A stretch of 64,000 nt of DNA from positions 20,297,501-20,361,500 of the forward strand of contig CM062202.1 in assembly GCA_031216445.1 (NCBI GenBank), written 5' to 3'. Position 1 is the first letter of the stretch. Each line of letters starts with the position of its first letter. Made by a program: the position numbers and the translations under genes. The stretch comes from Lateolabrax maculatus. Lineage: Eukaryota > Chordata > Actinopteri > Acropomatiformes > Lateolabracidae. Positions 24,426 through 37,031 of the stretch are shown one piece after another. The notes beneath the pieces are model-generated. The model was given only the letters and a program-made list of their open reading frames with translations. It did not search any database and was not told the origin of the DNA.

Positions 24426-26712
24426 GTAAGTACTGACTTGAGGATATAAAACCAAGAACGCTCTGAATTGCTCTGGATACAGTCGGACTCGTGGATTTTG
24501 TCTTGAGTATATATATTTTTTTGTCTCAGAGTGCAACGTCAGGTTTTATTTTGGAGCCAACCGGATATGATGAGCCTAACTCCGACTAGCTTGACGACCG
24601 TTACAAAATCTCAAACGGATTTCACTGTAGTCTTATCAAACGGGATATTTGACAAAGAGAGGAAAAATGAATCATTTTTTACTGTAACTCCGACTGATAA
24701 CAATTAAAACATGGCTCAGCCGCCAGACGTCGGCGTTGTTCGGCGTCCTAACACTGAGCACAAGGGGGAAAACAATTGTTATTGGAAATAATTGGCTCTA
24801 CATTTGGAGGTAAGTTTCTCATTGTAGATGGAGCTAATGCATCTATTGACATGACACAGCCTCTCTACTTCCTATTCAACCTCTCACTCTTTTGTAACTT
24901 TTTTTCCGTCTTTCACATTTCTTACGGCCCGTTGACAGCTCAAATCGTCTCTTAAATTTCCACCACTTCGATTATCGTGGGTTTTTTTTTTTTTTTTGTG
25001 TGTGTGTGTGTTTAAAGCCAAGTGTGAGAGGAAGTGTGTGTTAGAGAGGGCCGGACTCGAAGTTGAGTGTTACATAATAGTGTGTGTGTGGGGAGGGGGG
25101 GGGGGGGTGGTGCTGCTGTTTCAGCTGAGGACAAGATGTGCTGCCTTCACGGAACAACTGCCCTCCGAAAATATCAGAAGCACGGGTTGAGCGTACACAA
25201 ATGGCAAATGTGAAAGTTTTAAATACTCTCAGGGGAGATGCAGTTTTCCATGAAAAGGCAGACGTCATGTGTATCAAAGGTGCAGGGCACTGGAGTTGTA
25301 CAGCCGGCCATAAAACTAAACCATTCTTCCACTGCAGATTTTGCAGCAGACCCTAAAATGTTCATGGCTGCATTGTTGATTCTTGAGTCCTTGTAGAGAA
25401 GTGTCTTCCCTGCTCCTGTTGGAGACGGATAACGCACAATAGAGAGCACAGAGGAGTATGTATTGTCATTCAGGGACAACTGAAAGAGGTGGTGCAGCTG
25501 ATTATTTCCCAAGCATGTAGGCCTACTACTATGTGTTCCTCGGTTTTTTGTTTTTGCACTTTGACCATCAGATACAGTAATGGCATCCAACTCTTCCTGG
25601 AGGACACAGGAACACACAAGAAAGCAATTAACAATTGTTGGTTAAATTTGATATAAACTCTCTGTAACTGGAAGTATTAACTAAGGAGTGTTGTATCTAT
25701 ATGCACCGTCATTTCTTTGTTTACATTATATACATATAACTCTTTATAGGTACAGGATTTGCAGAACAATAATATACCAGATAACTTAGCTTGGATGAGC
25801 TGTAACAGCCTTGTGCTCCTTCGCTCTGCCTGTCAGCTTGAATTTCCGCATTTTATACAGTGCAATAGAGTCGTTATCGCTGTTGACTCAAAACAACATG
25901 ACCCCTGCATTGAGTCGGCCCCCGGTAAATACATGGTGGGCACACACATGCACAAAAACAGTAGGTAAGGCACTTATACAAAAAGGCTTATTAGTGTTTT
26001 CAGATCTCTTTTGAGCTAAAGCAAAATGTATATTTAAATGTAGAGCGTTGGCACTGTCTCCAGTTAGCCGCCACTTTTCAAATATGTGCAAGGCTTTAAT
26101 ACTAAACATGTGAAACTGAATATTTTTGCTAAAATTCTCTGTGAGGTATTAATAGAGGGTAAGCACATGATGTCACTGTGCGTAAGTTGCCTCAGTTACA
26201 CCCCCGAAAGGCAAACACACAACGGTCAACATGTGCCATTGTAGATTCACGTGGAAGAAAACCCACTGGAAACACTACTGAAATGTTATAAAACTGTTGT
26301 GTAATCGCCTGCGCAAACAGATTAGGAAATAATTCAGCCAAATCTTTTTACAGATTGCTCAATATCTCAGAGAAGAGGAGTGACCTGATATGTTTTAAGG
26401 AGCTATGTAACATTAACAGCACACGTTTTTTTTTAATGAAACTGAATAAGTGACGTCAGTGCATACCATCTATTCGACTCTGTGGTTATTTTTGTCATTT
26501 AAGGCATTTCAGTGATGTGCACTCAAAATGAGCATGCATTGCTACAAATGACACCAGTATGAAATTTAAAAAATCCAGCAGTGTATCACCAGTCACAGGG
26601 CGAACACAGAGCTCTGTCTTACGAGAGCAAAATATGTTGTTGTTTTTATGCTGGCAATTTGTGGCATTCAGAGAGTCTAGATATATCATGTATCGTCTCA
26701 TTAGGGTCCAGG

Positions 26713-29186
26713 ATGCCGAAGGAACAGCCTTGCTTGAGCGAGCACAGTCCTTGTGCTACATCCAGCAAGAATGCTAAAGATAGGAGCAACAGTACGACTC
26801 TGCTCGCAATACGTAATACTAAAGGCGAATCCAGTGGACAGGGCTCCCGCTGCAGTTCAGAAAAAGACTCTGGCTACTCTGGTGAGTAAAAATTTAACCC
26901 AATGATGACGATTTGCCAAGTTTTTTTCTGTATGACTATTTCCCATACACTCCCATTTACAAGTCAGCTCAGGCAGTGATAATTATAAAAGCTGAATGCG
27001 ACAAACAGTGCAGTACGTAATCGACAAGAAGGTAATTGTGTTGACTTTCAGGTTTAAATGAATATAATAAAACCTCCTTGGTTGCTTCGGCTGTATGTTA
27101 TGCTGTGCTGCATCATTATCCTCCTGCACAGTTTGGATGTGAGCACATTCAAACACTCTCAAATCAAATCTGACAGTACTTCAACGTCACTGCCACCTTT
27201 CCATTTCAAACCAAAAGAGCCAAATCGTGCAAAAATGTGTCACTGTCCTAATACTTACCAAAGTATTTAAACTAACTAAAGGAACTACACTGTATAACTT
27301 GACTCTGATAAGCCTGTATCACTACCAGCTTACGTCACAAAAGTGATTGTCCCCTTGAGCAAGGTTACTTTGTGTCACTCAGCATCTCTCAGTTCGCTAT
27401 GTTCATACTTCAATGCAGATGGCTCAGACTGGCAGCAGACAGATGTGGAGGACCAGCGGAGCAACAAAAAAAGCCAGTCCAGAGGCAGCGAGCATGTAGC
27501 AACTTCACAACCAGGGCAAGGGAATCCTGTCAATCCTACCCTGAGGCCAGCAGGGCATGAGCGCCCACCCATCTACATCATCAAGAACATTGTGCCTAGG
27601 CAGGTAAGACAAGTGTAAATGCAGACAGGGAGGTTAGGGATACACACTAGTCCTCGGCTGGTAATGATTCTCTTAAACTGTATGTAGAAAGGTAGGAAAT
27701 TAGGTGTTTCCTAAGAAGTGTACACTAGCACCCCTGCACAACTAGAGGAGGGATAAGTAGAGAGCTGAAGGATGAGATGAGTGAAATATTTATAAAGAGA
27801 TAATGTTATAAATGAAGTTCCAATGTGAAGCAAAATGTCAGAGATGGGTCACGGTGAATGATTTACAGTAAGAATGTCATGTAATTGAATTGAGTGTTTT
27901 TCTTTCTGATTTTCTAACTGCCCCGATTAAAGCCAAAGCTTTTGCAGAAATGTACTATTTTATGAAAAACAGATACACCAGAATTTTCCTTATGCCAAAA
28001 ACAGGGAGGAAGGAGAGTAAATGTAGTCTGTCCCTATCTTGAATTTTATTCCTTTATAATGTACTGAGTTTACTCTTACCCGTCCTTCAAATACTGCACC
28101 TTGGGTCCTTGTTTTCTCTCTGTCTCATATTTGCTTCCCTTTTCCTCCCTGTCCCACCAGCCGGACATGATCCAGAAAAGAGGTCAACTGACCTGGAAAA
28201 ATGGAAGCAGGGACACCAGCAGTTCTGGTGCTGCCCACAGGATCATTTTACAGCAGCCCACATTGTTGCCGGCCACCCTCCAGCTGCACAAGCCCATGTC
28301 TCAAATGTCCAACACCACGGGGAAGAAAATAAATGGCACTTACCTACCCATTCTCAACTCCTACCCCCGCATTGCGCCACACCCCAGCAAGAAGCCGCCT
28401 GATAAATCTTCATTGAACGATGAATCCCAGAACCTGAGCAAGAGGGTGTGCACAGAACACAAGAGCGATGACACACCTGAGCAGCGCCTTTATAAGCAAC
28501 CCAAATTAGCAGTCTTAACCTCTGGGCTGCCATGTTCCTCTTCAACCAGAGAGAGTCTCTCCTCCTCCAGTCCCACTACTGTCTCCCCGAACAGGAGCTC
28601 CACCCCTGGGTCCCGTCTGTACACCAACTCCTCCTTCCTCACAGCCAGAGGACTGCACCGAAACGGCACCACCAGTACTCGCCACCGCCGTTTCCTCAAC
28701 ACGGTGGAAATCCTCAAACAATCAGGTCTGTTGGACATTACACTGCGCACAAAGGAGCTGCTGCGCCAGAGCAACGCCACAGAGCGGGACGTTGCCCAAC
28801 TCCGCCAGCACACAGAGCTTCTGTGTCAGGCCGCCAGCAACCCCAGCTGCAGCCTGAACGGTATCACAGCCTGGGAACACGTGCACCGATCCATGGCCGA
28901 GTCTGGCAGCTACCCCGACCTTAAAAACCTGCAGAATTTACAAACCCTGTGTCACCCGGATTCTGCCAGTCAACCAAAGAGTATTTCCACTGGTGATGCC
29001 AACGGGCCACTTGCTGCTGAGAACTCAGAGGTGCCGCCGTCTCGCCTTTTCACTGGCATCCCGGACCCAAACCAGAAGTGTCCTGTGACACAGCGGCCTC
29101 ACTCAGGACACGGCAGGGAGCTCGAGGCAGGTTATAAATCCTCAGAGAAGGTCACCTTTATGTCTCCTGACAGTTCTACCGGTTAA
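26713..29186 (+). CDS. cipc: CLOCK-interacting pacemaker (CIPC)
   Basis: CIPC is a vertebrate negative regulator that binds CLOCK and represses CLOCK:BMAL1 transcription in the nucleus. Coding exons are 26713-26881, 27419-27603 and 28161-29186 (459 codons; human 399). The match rests on three blocks: SEKDSGYSDGSDW at about residues 50-62 (human SDKDSGFSDGS), YLPILNSYPRIAPHP at about 186-200 (human YLPILNSYTKIAPHP), and a C-terminal helical block starting at RHRRFLNT near residue 293. That last block continues SGLLDITLRTKELLRQ and forms a likely coiled coil up to about 345. It is the region described as contacting CLOCK in mammals. The middle is Ser/Thr/Pro-rich and probably disordered. The start is the first ATG after the acceptor CTCATTAG, with only 8 nt of leader in that exon. 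E-boxes lie upstream. Confidence 0.92.
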
Positions 29187-30470
29187 CACAACCTGCAGTG
29201 CCTTTAAAGGGCGAGGGAGTACTCAGGGCTAGTCAGTGGAGAATCAGGAGTTATTTTGGAATATTATGTTTGGTTTGAATGGTTTATCTCCGGTTATTTA
29301 AACCTAGTTTTATAGGGATTGCACAAAATATCCCTGCAGGTCAATGAAAATCCAACGATGACTCGAGTTTAGTACTTCTTGTACATGATGTAGTACAAGT
29401 TTTGTTTCCAGCTGCCTTACGTACTTCACCAGAATGAAGTGTTTGACATCTGAAAGCTGATCCCTAATTAATGCACTCAAGTGCACTTTAATCCCGAGGT
29501 ACCATCTTTTATTACCCCTGCAGATTTTACACAACCATACAGATGAGTAGAGGGTCTCTGCTCGTGGACCACTGAAAAAAATGTGTTTTCCCAGGAGTCA
29601 GAGGAAATTGGCTTACACACAGGTGACAACTACAGTATTTATTATCAGTTCAGTTAGTAATTTCGCTCTCACATCAGACTAGCTTAATTCAGAGTAAAAA
29701 TCCATCTCCTGCAAGATAAATGTTCAGAAAATGCTTTTTTATAACCTGCTTTACCCGAGAGAGAGGAAGCCAGCAGTCCAAACAAGGTGATAAACAAGAT
29801 TGGTGTCTTCAAAAGAACACCGCTGAAACTAAAGGCTCCCAGAAAAATGGCACTTGAGGCAAAACTGGTGGTCAACGTTGAAGAGAAAAATCTCTCTGTA
29901 ACATCACAGAGTGCACTTCACTGGACTGCTGCAAGGACTTCCATCCAAATGCTTATCAACAAAGCCTTAAAAACTCTTTTTTTCACTTGACATTTTTTTG
30001 CTTTCCGAGGCACATCATCATCAAAGGTTATCATACTCATTTAGTTCATTTAAGTCTTTGTTCATTTTACAGCAATCAAACCACTAACTGTATGAATTCA
30101 ACACAGCATCTCCAAGATAATCAGCTATACCATTTCCTCTCATGCAGCAGCTTTGTCGTCAGTTCTGGCTTTGATGATAATCTCTTTTACCGCACCAAGC
30201 CTCTAATTGTTGGTGTGATGTGGTCATCAGTTTTAGTCATAGATGGAGAACAGTTTGCAATGTGAGTTTGAGAGTTTACGTATAAAAGTATGGTGACTAA
30301 GTGGTTATATGCATGTGGTATGTGTATGATTTTTCTTCAGTTTCTTTGTGCTTGTGCATATGACAGACAGCACTGCCAGTAATGCACACATTTCTGAAAT
30401 TTAAAGTTTATACTGTGTATTTTTCATGATTTTAAGGTATTTAAATAAAGCGACATATGAAGAAAATACT
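29187..30470 (+). other. cipc: cipc 3'UTR and downstream sequence
   Basis: No coding signal is seen. An AATAAA at 30444-30449 is the first good poly(A) signal and would give a 3'UTR of about 1.26 kb. Short open frames near 29684-29990 on both strands have no recognisable motif. Confidence 0.45.
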
Positions 30471-31837
30471 TTTTCATCCTCTGAATCTTTCCAAATTGAC
30501 AATCGGAAATCTCATATTATGGTGATACTGAGTGATTTACATCACGTTGAATTAATCCAGCTGCTACCATTGAAAGTGGAAGAGTCACCTAGTTTGTGAT
30601 GCCAATGTAGGAAACGTGTATGTGCTCCTGAAAGCCATGAACATAGTTTCCTTCCCAGTTTATCCTCCGAGCTCCATGGTGACAGAGATAATTCTGATTT
30701 TGTTTTGACAAGAAAATTATAAGTGTATTGCTGTCATGGAGACGTGTGAAGGAATTTTCCTTCTTGTACGTTAAACCTCCCTCTTGCAGGTTAAAGGTAA
30801 CTTAAGACAGTGCTTCACAGGTCAGGTCAACTGTCTCTGTTCTCCTGTCTCACTCTGTGTGCCTGATGAGGCAGAGTTGGCTCTGGCCTCTGGTAGACCA
30901 AGGTCTGCTAGAACTCTTCTATATTCACTTTAGACTCAACAGGCTGAAGCCTGGTTGGAGACGCTGGATAAGAGAGACTGTACAGAAGCTGCTTCTAGGA
31001 CAGCAAAGGTAGACGTGTCCTTGTTTAGATCTTATATCCAATAGAGTCATCACACATGCCAGGGTGAGTTAGAAATAACCCTATTTAGATATAGCTGAAT
31101 TTAACAGTTCTGGGGAGGGTTAAATACTGAACTTCAGGACACCATCTTCAGATTTGGGTAGCAGTACGCTGTGATTCACATGTTGTTGTTTTCGCCATGT
31201 CTCCTCAATCGAGCTTCAGTAAATATTCCTGCTTGAGACATCCGAGTCTCCTGAAAGTTCTTCTGTCTCAAGTGAACCAGCTCTAAGATTTCCTTCACAA
31301 CTTGAAGGAGTTTGTTTTTCATATTCTGTCTTTAACAGCATTTTGCACTGATACCAGTCATTTATTTTTGAATTATCCATGTTTTTAGTTTACATTGCAG
31401 TTTTTTTACTCCTTACTCATTTTGGATCAAGATAGGAATCTGATGCTGTGTCTGATGTGTTTGCAAAGACGTGTGAATGTCTGATTTGTCTGCAAAGATA
31501 AGCATTTTGTTTTCTTCTGTTTTTTGTATACAGTTTGTTCTGTCTCACTTAGTGAGGGAGAGTGAAATGAGGAAGCTGCTTTGATAACCATTTCCACATC
31601 ACTTTGATATCACACTTTTGATAGATTTTTCTATATATGTACCCATGATCAGCATTAAATAGATACAGTTAATAAGACAAGTCTTGTATTTGACCTTTGG
31701 ATTGTAGACTTAAAAAAAGCAGAGAAGGTAATATCACAATCAGTAACCGTCCCCGCTCAGTGCCACGTGTTAGTTGCTGGACACATAAATGCAGTTGACA
31801 AAGAGTTCAGGATCAAGTTAACGTTTCATATCAGCTC
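30470..31837. other. Convergent spacer between cipc and the SLC6 gene
   Basis: No gene is seen. TTTATT at 31361-31366 (AATAAA on the minus strand) is a candidate poly(A) signal for the SLC6 gene, which would place most of this DNA in its 3'UTR. Confidence 0.4.
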
Positions 31838-34800
31838 TCAGTGAATCGTTGCAGACCCTCCAATGAGCTGCAGGTTAGTTTCTCCCTTCTGAGTCAGTGA
31901 GCAGTCAGGATCAGGTTGGCACAGATGATGGAAACGCTAAGAAATTGAGAGAAATATGCAACAATTTTCCATGAAGGTATACTAAAACTACCCATTGAAC
32001 TGAAGCAAATAAGACCTCAATATCACATTGTTTTGAGCTGATTGCATAATATGTGTTAATTGCATTATAGCATTCATGCAATAAAAAAAAATAGAAACGT
32101 CAGCTCGTCATTGATGGGATGAGACGTGACTTGTTTGTAGAATCTTTTCTGACATTTCATGGGAAGCATGACTCATTTATTTTGCCAAACCTCTTGAGGC
32201 GTATAAGAGTATATACGGGTATGGTGATAAAATCTGTTTGACTACCGACAGACAATGCCCTTTGCCCTTTACTGGCTCATACTCAAATCCCATGTATCAG
32301 TTAATGTTTTGCACATGAATTTAAAGAAAAAAAGGAATCTTGATACACGTGAATTGAACTTTGATTTTCATTGTGTACAGTCTTAAATAAATGCTGAATT
32401 TAAAGATTCTCTCCACAGTAAATTGGATGATTGCATAATCTACCGGATTTCTTTTCATTATATGGCATATACACCATGCCTCTCCTTGAATTAATGATCA
32501 TAATCAATTATACAGTCGTCCCACCTGTCTGAGGTTCCCGGTCCCGGTTCCCAGCTTATACAGTGCCCATCCCGGCACAAGCAGGATGGAGGAGAGGGCC
32601 ATTACCCAGCCAAGCACGTATGCCCAGGCTGGGTACACGTACCAGCGATTAAAGGTCAAAGGCTGGTACTCAACTAAAGAGCATATAAAAGAGCCCTGAG
32701 AAAACAAAAAAAAAGAGAGATTCAAAAGTTGTCTGGACATTTCAGTACAAGATTTCATCTGGCATGTCAACTCAAAAGATACAATAAGGCAGGTGTGCAT
32801 GGGGATAAAGACTAATGCTGTGGGGTTATTAATTATTTATATATGCAACACTGAAAGCCTGACTCACCAGTGAGACCAGCGGTGTGAGGCAAAGCCAGCA
32901 GATTTTAAAGAACGGGTTGGCGTGCACACCTGTCATGTCCTTTATGATGCCATACAATCGCTCTGCCCCTTTAAAGGGAAATGAGGTTGGATGAACAGTA
33001 CATAGTGACCAGATCAGAGTAAATGTTTGTTAATGATACCTGGTAATTTTTATACTAAAGGTCAGTTTACAAGTCATTACGAGTACTTCTCTACTATGTA
33101 GTACTTGTCTTCTGTGGCTCTGGAGGAGCTTTGTCAAGTCTGGAAAATAACCCTTATCATGTCATTAGGGTGATGTCATTGGCATTGGCATAAAGACTAT
33201 ACATTTATAACAGCAAGCCAGTGTTACAAACTGGAGGTGTGGAGTTAAGAAGACATGGGTCTTTAATGTCTTTCAAGCTGCACACATAAAAGCCAAGATA
33301 CCTCAGCCTCTTTAATTTTGGTCTTCCTTTTTTAAATCTGTCCTTTGTGAGGCCCCCAAATTTATGAAGGTCCAATGTTAAATTGCTAGAGTACTCCTTT
33401 AAAAACAACATGCCTACCAAACACCCATCCCAGTGCCAGGGTCTCAAACACACAGAGAAAGAGGATGCAGGCTCCATTACAAGCGTAGTAGTCAAACATC
33501 TGGAACACATACATCCCTGCCTGGTGACATCAGAAAAGACTTGGGTTTATTTATTTTACTTTATATATCAATTTCAAATGCATTGAAGCCTTTTTACTGA
33601 TATTTTTTTTCACATTATTACAATACATTATATATATATACTTATCTTGTTATAATAATTAAAAAAAAGTCAATATAACCTCAGTGATCATGACAAGCTG
33701 AGAGAAGAAGCATATCAGGCAGAAGAGGAGCAGGAGACGTTCCCGTCGGCCTGCCCTGCGTATTTTCATGGGAAACATATCTGTGATGGATGTCATCACC
33801 ACCTCCATGGCTACAAACTGTACAGAGGAAGGGCGAGACAGAATAAATACATTTCCAAATGTAAATATGTTCTTCCAAAAAGAGATCATGTACATCTTAC
33901 TTGTGTGTCCAGACCCAGAAGAATGAGCATGACAAAGAAACAGATGGACCACAGTTGGGGCAGAGGCATCATGGCTACAGCCTGAGGGTATGCAATGAAC
34001 GCCAAGCCTGGACCTGGAAAACAATGTCAGAATGATGTAAGGCTTGTCACCTAATACTACCTGCCTTTGTTGTTTGGCCAATTTAGCATCAGTAAGTTTA
34101 TACAAAAGGGCAAATATGCATCCAGATGGCACAACACAACACTGAAAATCTGTTTGCATAAAACTGAATGCAAATTGTAAGGGCTGACAACAATCAGGCA
34201 TTTCCGTGCTCACTTACAGGTTTTATTCAGGGTTTTTGGTAAGGAAGATTAAAAAAAACAGGGGGAATATGTGAAATAAAGAAACCACCCAAAACATGCC
34301 AGTCAGGGTCAGCATGCCTGCCTGGGTGTGCTGCAGGGTGGTGCTTGAAACAAACGTCCTGCTGCATACCACAGCAGGAATGCACGAAATGCAACTTCTG
34401 GCACAACCAGCTGTGCCTCCTCTCACTGTCTCGGGGCTGAGATACTGTTGCTGCCTCAAGATGGCAGCAATGTGTAAGCAGAATTTACTGGTCAGTTTAC
34501 TGGTTACTTTATATACAGTCAGTGTAGTTCAGTGGTTCTCAACCTAGGGGTCGCACCGCTGCAAAGAGCCACAAGATAAATCAAAGGGGTTCTCAGATGA
34601 GAAATGCGGTAGGAAAGTTCTGATACACATATCTGTACTCAAATTTTGCACTTCTCTGAATGTTTTTTTTTTTTTTTTTGTGAAATATTGGAGGATTTAA
34701 CAGCTTTGGAAAAGTTATGCAGTGGAGTAAAAAGTACAATATTTCCCTCTGAAATTAAGTAGTAGTATAAAGTGTATATAAGTAGAAGTACTTCATCTCA

Positions 34801-36004
34801 TTTGTGAAGCGTTCATTATTGAGTTTTCATTTTTGCCTAAACACGACTTCTCTCTTCTTTAGCTACGTGTATCTTTGACCAACCGTTACCCTCCACCTCA
34901 CACTGGATTGCTCCCCTGCAGGGCCACGGCATCATACCATACTGTAACAGGGTGCCAGACTGCTGAAATGCTCTGTTACATTAGGCACAGGAAGACAAGG
35001 TTTCATCTTCCTGAAAATCTCTGGTGGCTTGCATTACCTGACTCGGCCACTTCTTCAATGGGAACACCCTGCTCATAAGCCATGAATCCCAGCACCGAGA
35101 AGACGGCAAACCCAGCTACCAAACTGGTGCCACTGTTCAGTAAACACAGCCACAGACAGTCTCTGCAAAACAGAAGAACATGTGCAAGTTGATGCCAGAA
35201 ATGAGGTCAGCCACACACTGGCAAATACTTACTTATAGCAGTTGTTGTTGTAGGTGTTGTAGCTGCCCAGCACAGTTAAAGAGCCCACACCCACACTGTA
35301 CGAGAAGAAGATCTGAGCCCCGGCCTCCATCCAAACCTGTTCCAACAAAGCAACAGTGAGTGCATTTGTCCACCTAAACTCCACACTGTTACAAAATAAC
35401 AGTAATATATAATATTAATTATATGATATTAAGCTCCTACCTGGGGGTCTGTGAGTCGTGAGGGTTCAGGCAGAAGATAGTACACCACTCCTTGCAGAGC
35501 TCCAGGAAGGGTGAGTCCACGGATCAGAAGAATTAACAACATCACATAGGGGAAGGTAGCAGTGAAATACACCACCTGGGGGAAAAAAGACAACATTTAA
35601 AAATAAACTGCATACACATTTATCACAGTTTGGGGGCTTATATAAATACCTTTCCTGTAGATTTGACCCCTTTCCAGATACAAAAGTAGCAGATGATCCA
35701 CATAGTAATTAGGCACAACATCACCTCCCACCTGATGCTGCCTATCTCCTCAATCCCCCCTGAGATAGCCAGCACTCGTCGTCTAGAAGACAAAGAGATG
35801 GAGAAACATGCTTTATGGAGACTTATTAGGAATGATTTTGGCACCTAGAGGCTTAGTTTGTTCATCTACAGAAAGACATACTCCCAGAATTCTGTGGCAG
35901 CAGAGGTTGTGTTAGTTTGGTTGGTCCATTCAAAGGTGTTATTTCGTGTTGAAAAGTCTACACAGTCATCTGAAAAGATAGTGAGAAAAAGAAATAATAA
36001 TGAC

Positions 36005-36066
<62 letters not shown>

Positions 36067-37031
36067 TATCAGTACATCATGCAAATGTTAGAACTCTAAG
36101 TCAGGCATCATGAATGTGACAGTATCTGTTTAACCTGTGTTCCAGTAGTTGTTGCAGCTGGCCCAGGGGAGCTGGGAGCTGAAGGAGAAGACCAGGTAGA
36201 GCAACGCCCAGGCCAGAATAACGATGTAGGTCATACAGCTGTAGAGCAGGATCAACTGCCCACCATAGCCGATACCTGCGGGGGCCAGATATGATACTTT
36301 CTGTGACAGACAGTCATTATCACAATCATGAAAACCTGACCTTCTCCATTTATCCATTACTCAAACTTCTTATTGTTCTTATTGGTCACGGGAACATGAA
36401 AATGTTTTTTTTTAACCTTGGAATGAGGGTCACAGAGGCCATGTAGTTGTTTCTTTTGTCAGTGTTTGACAATTGTGAATGTGAAGAAAGAAACTTTCAC
36501 ACAGTGGTAAAGGAAACTAGCAGCTGCTTCTGGAGCTGTTCAGTCATTTAGGTTTCCAGGGAATCTTGGTTTTTCCAACTTCGTGTGATTTGTACAGTAG
36601 AGGACATTTTTTTTTTGCCTTGCTCTGCTACTGCTATACTGTCCTGAACAGTATACCTTCTGCCAGTGGGCATAGCTTCCTCCAGCAGGTGATGCCTCCC
36701 TCCTGGGTGTACTGGCCTATGGTCGTCTCCAGCAGGAACAGGGGTACTCCGCAGGTCACCACAAATACCAGATATGGCACCAGGAATGCGCCTGAATTTA
36801 CAAAGCATACAACAATACATACCTGTGCCGCAGATGTTGGGTAACAAGTAGTGAGCGCCATATTTGCTTACCCCCTCCGTTTTTGTAGCAGAGGTAAGGA
36901 AACCTCCACACGTTGCCCAGGCCGACAACATTTCCAGCCACAGCCAGGAGAAACTCCACCTTACTGCCCCAGTGTCCTCTCTCCTCCACCTTCGCAAGCT
37001 TGTCTTTTGTTGCACAATTTTTATTCAACAT
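31838..37031 (-). CDS. SLC6-family Na+/Cl- dependent transporter (GABA/taurine/betaine clade)
   Basis: A twelve-helix plasma-membrane symporter. The exons in transcript order are 36872-37031, 36657-36791, 36135-36275, 35882-35969, 35650-35782, 35441-35575, 35233-35336, 35038-35162, 33901-34013, 33680-33817, 33418-33520, 32868-32968, 32525-32695 and 31838-31936. They give 581 codons with consistent phases. The last short exon was found by phase: it starts after CTTAG and encodes LCQPDPDCSLTQKG, matching GAT/BGT tails. TM1 is GNVVGLGNVWRFPYLCYKNGGG. Loop 2 has CNNYWNTDDC and several N-glycosylation sites (NNT, NQT, NTT). TM6 is FFSYSVGVGSLTVLGSYN and TM8 has GLDTQF. Overall it resembles GAT2/GAT3/BGT1/TauT and is less like GAT1 or the creatine transporter. 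The substrate cannot be assigned. An upstream in-frame ATG at 37148 is possible but looks non-coding. Confidence 0.88.
34530..34680 (+). repeat. hAT/Charlie-type terminal fragment
   Basis: CAGTGGTTCTCAACC followed by AGGGGTCGCA is the usual end of Charlie-like hAT elements. The copy decays into a T run near 34662-34679. It lies in the SLC6 intron 34014-35037. Confidence 0.55.
34720..34798 (+). repeat. Dispersed fish repeat fragment (AGTGGAGTAAAAAGTACAAT family)
   Basis: The string AGTGGAGTAAAAAGTACAAT then ATTTCCCTCTGAAAT matches the inner part of a widespread fish hAT-like non-autonomous element. Another part of the same family occurs at about 61930-62039. Family assignment is from memory. 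Confidence 0.55.
36001..36063 (+). repeat. (AAT)n microsatellite in SLC6 intron
   Basis: About 20 AAT units with a GACAAT interruption at the start. Poly-Asn and poly-Leu open frames across it are artefacts. Confidence 0.97.

Noticed and set aside
29684..29990. Two opposing 60-70 codon frames downstream of cipc
   Set aside because: One has a hydrophobic look, but there is no splice, promoter or family evidence. Probably 3'UTR sequence.
35858..36091. Poly-Asn and poly-Leu open frames
   Set aside because: They come from the (AAT)n microsatellite.
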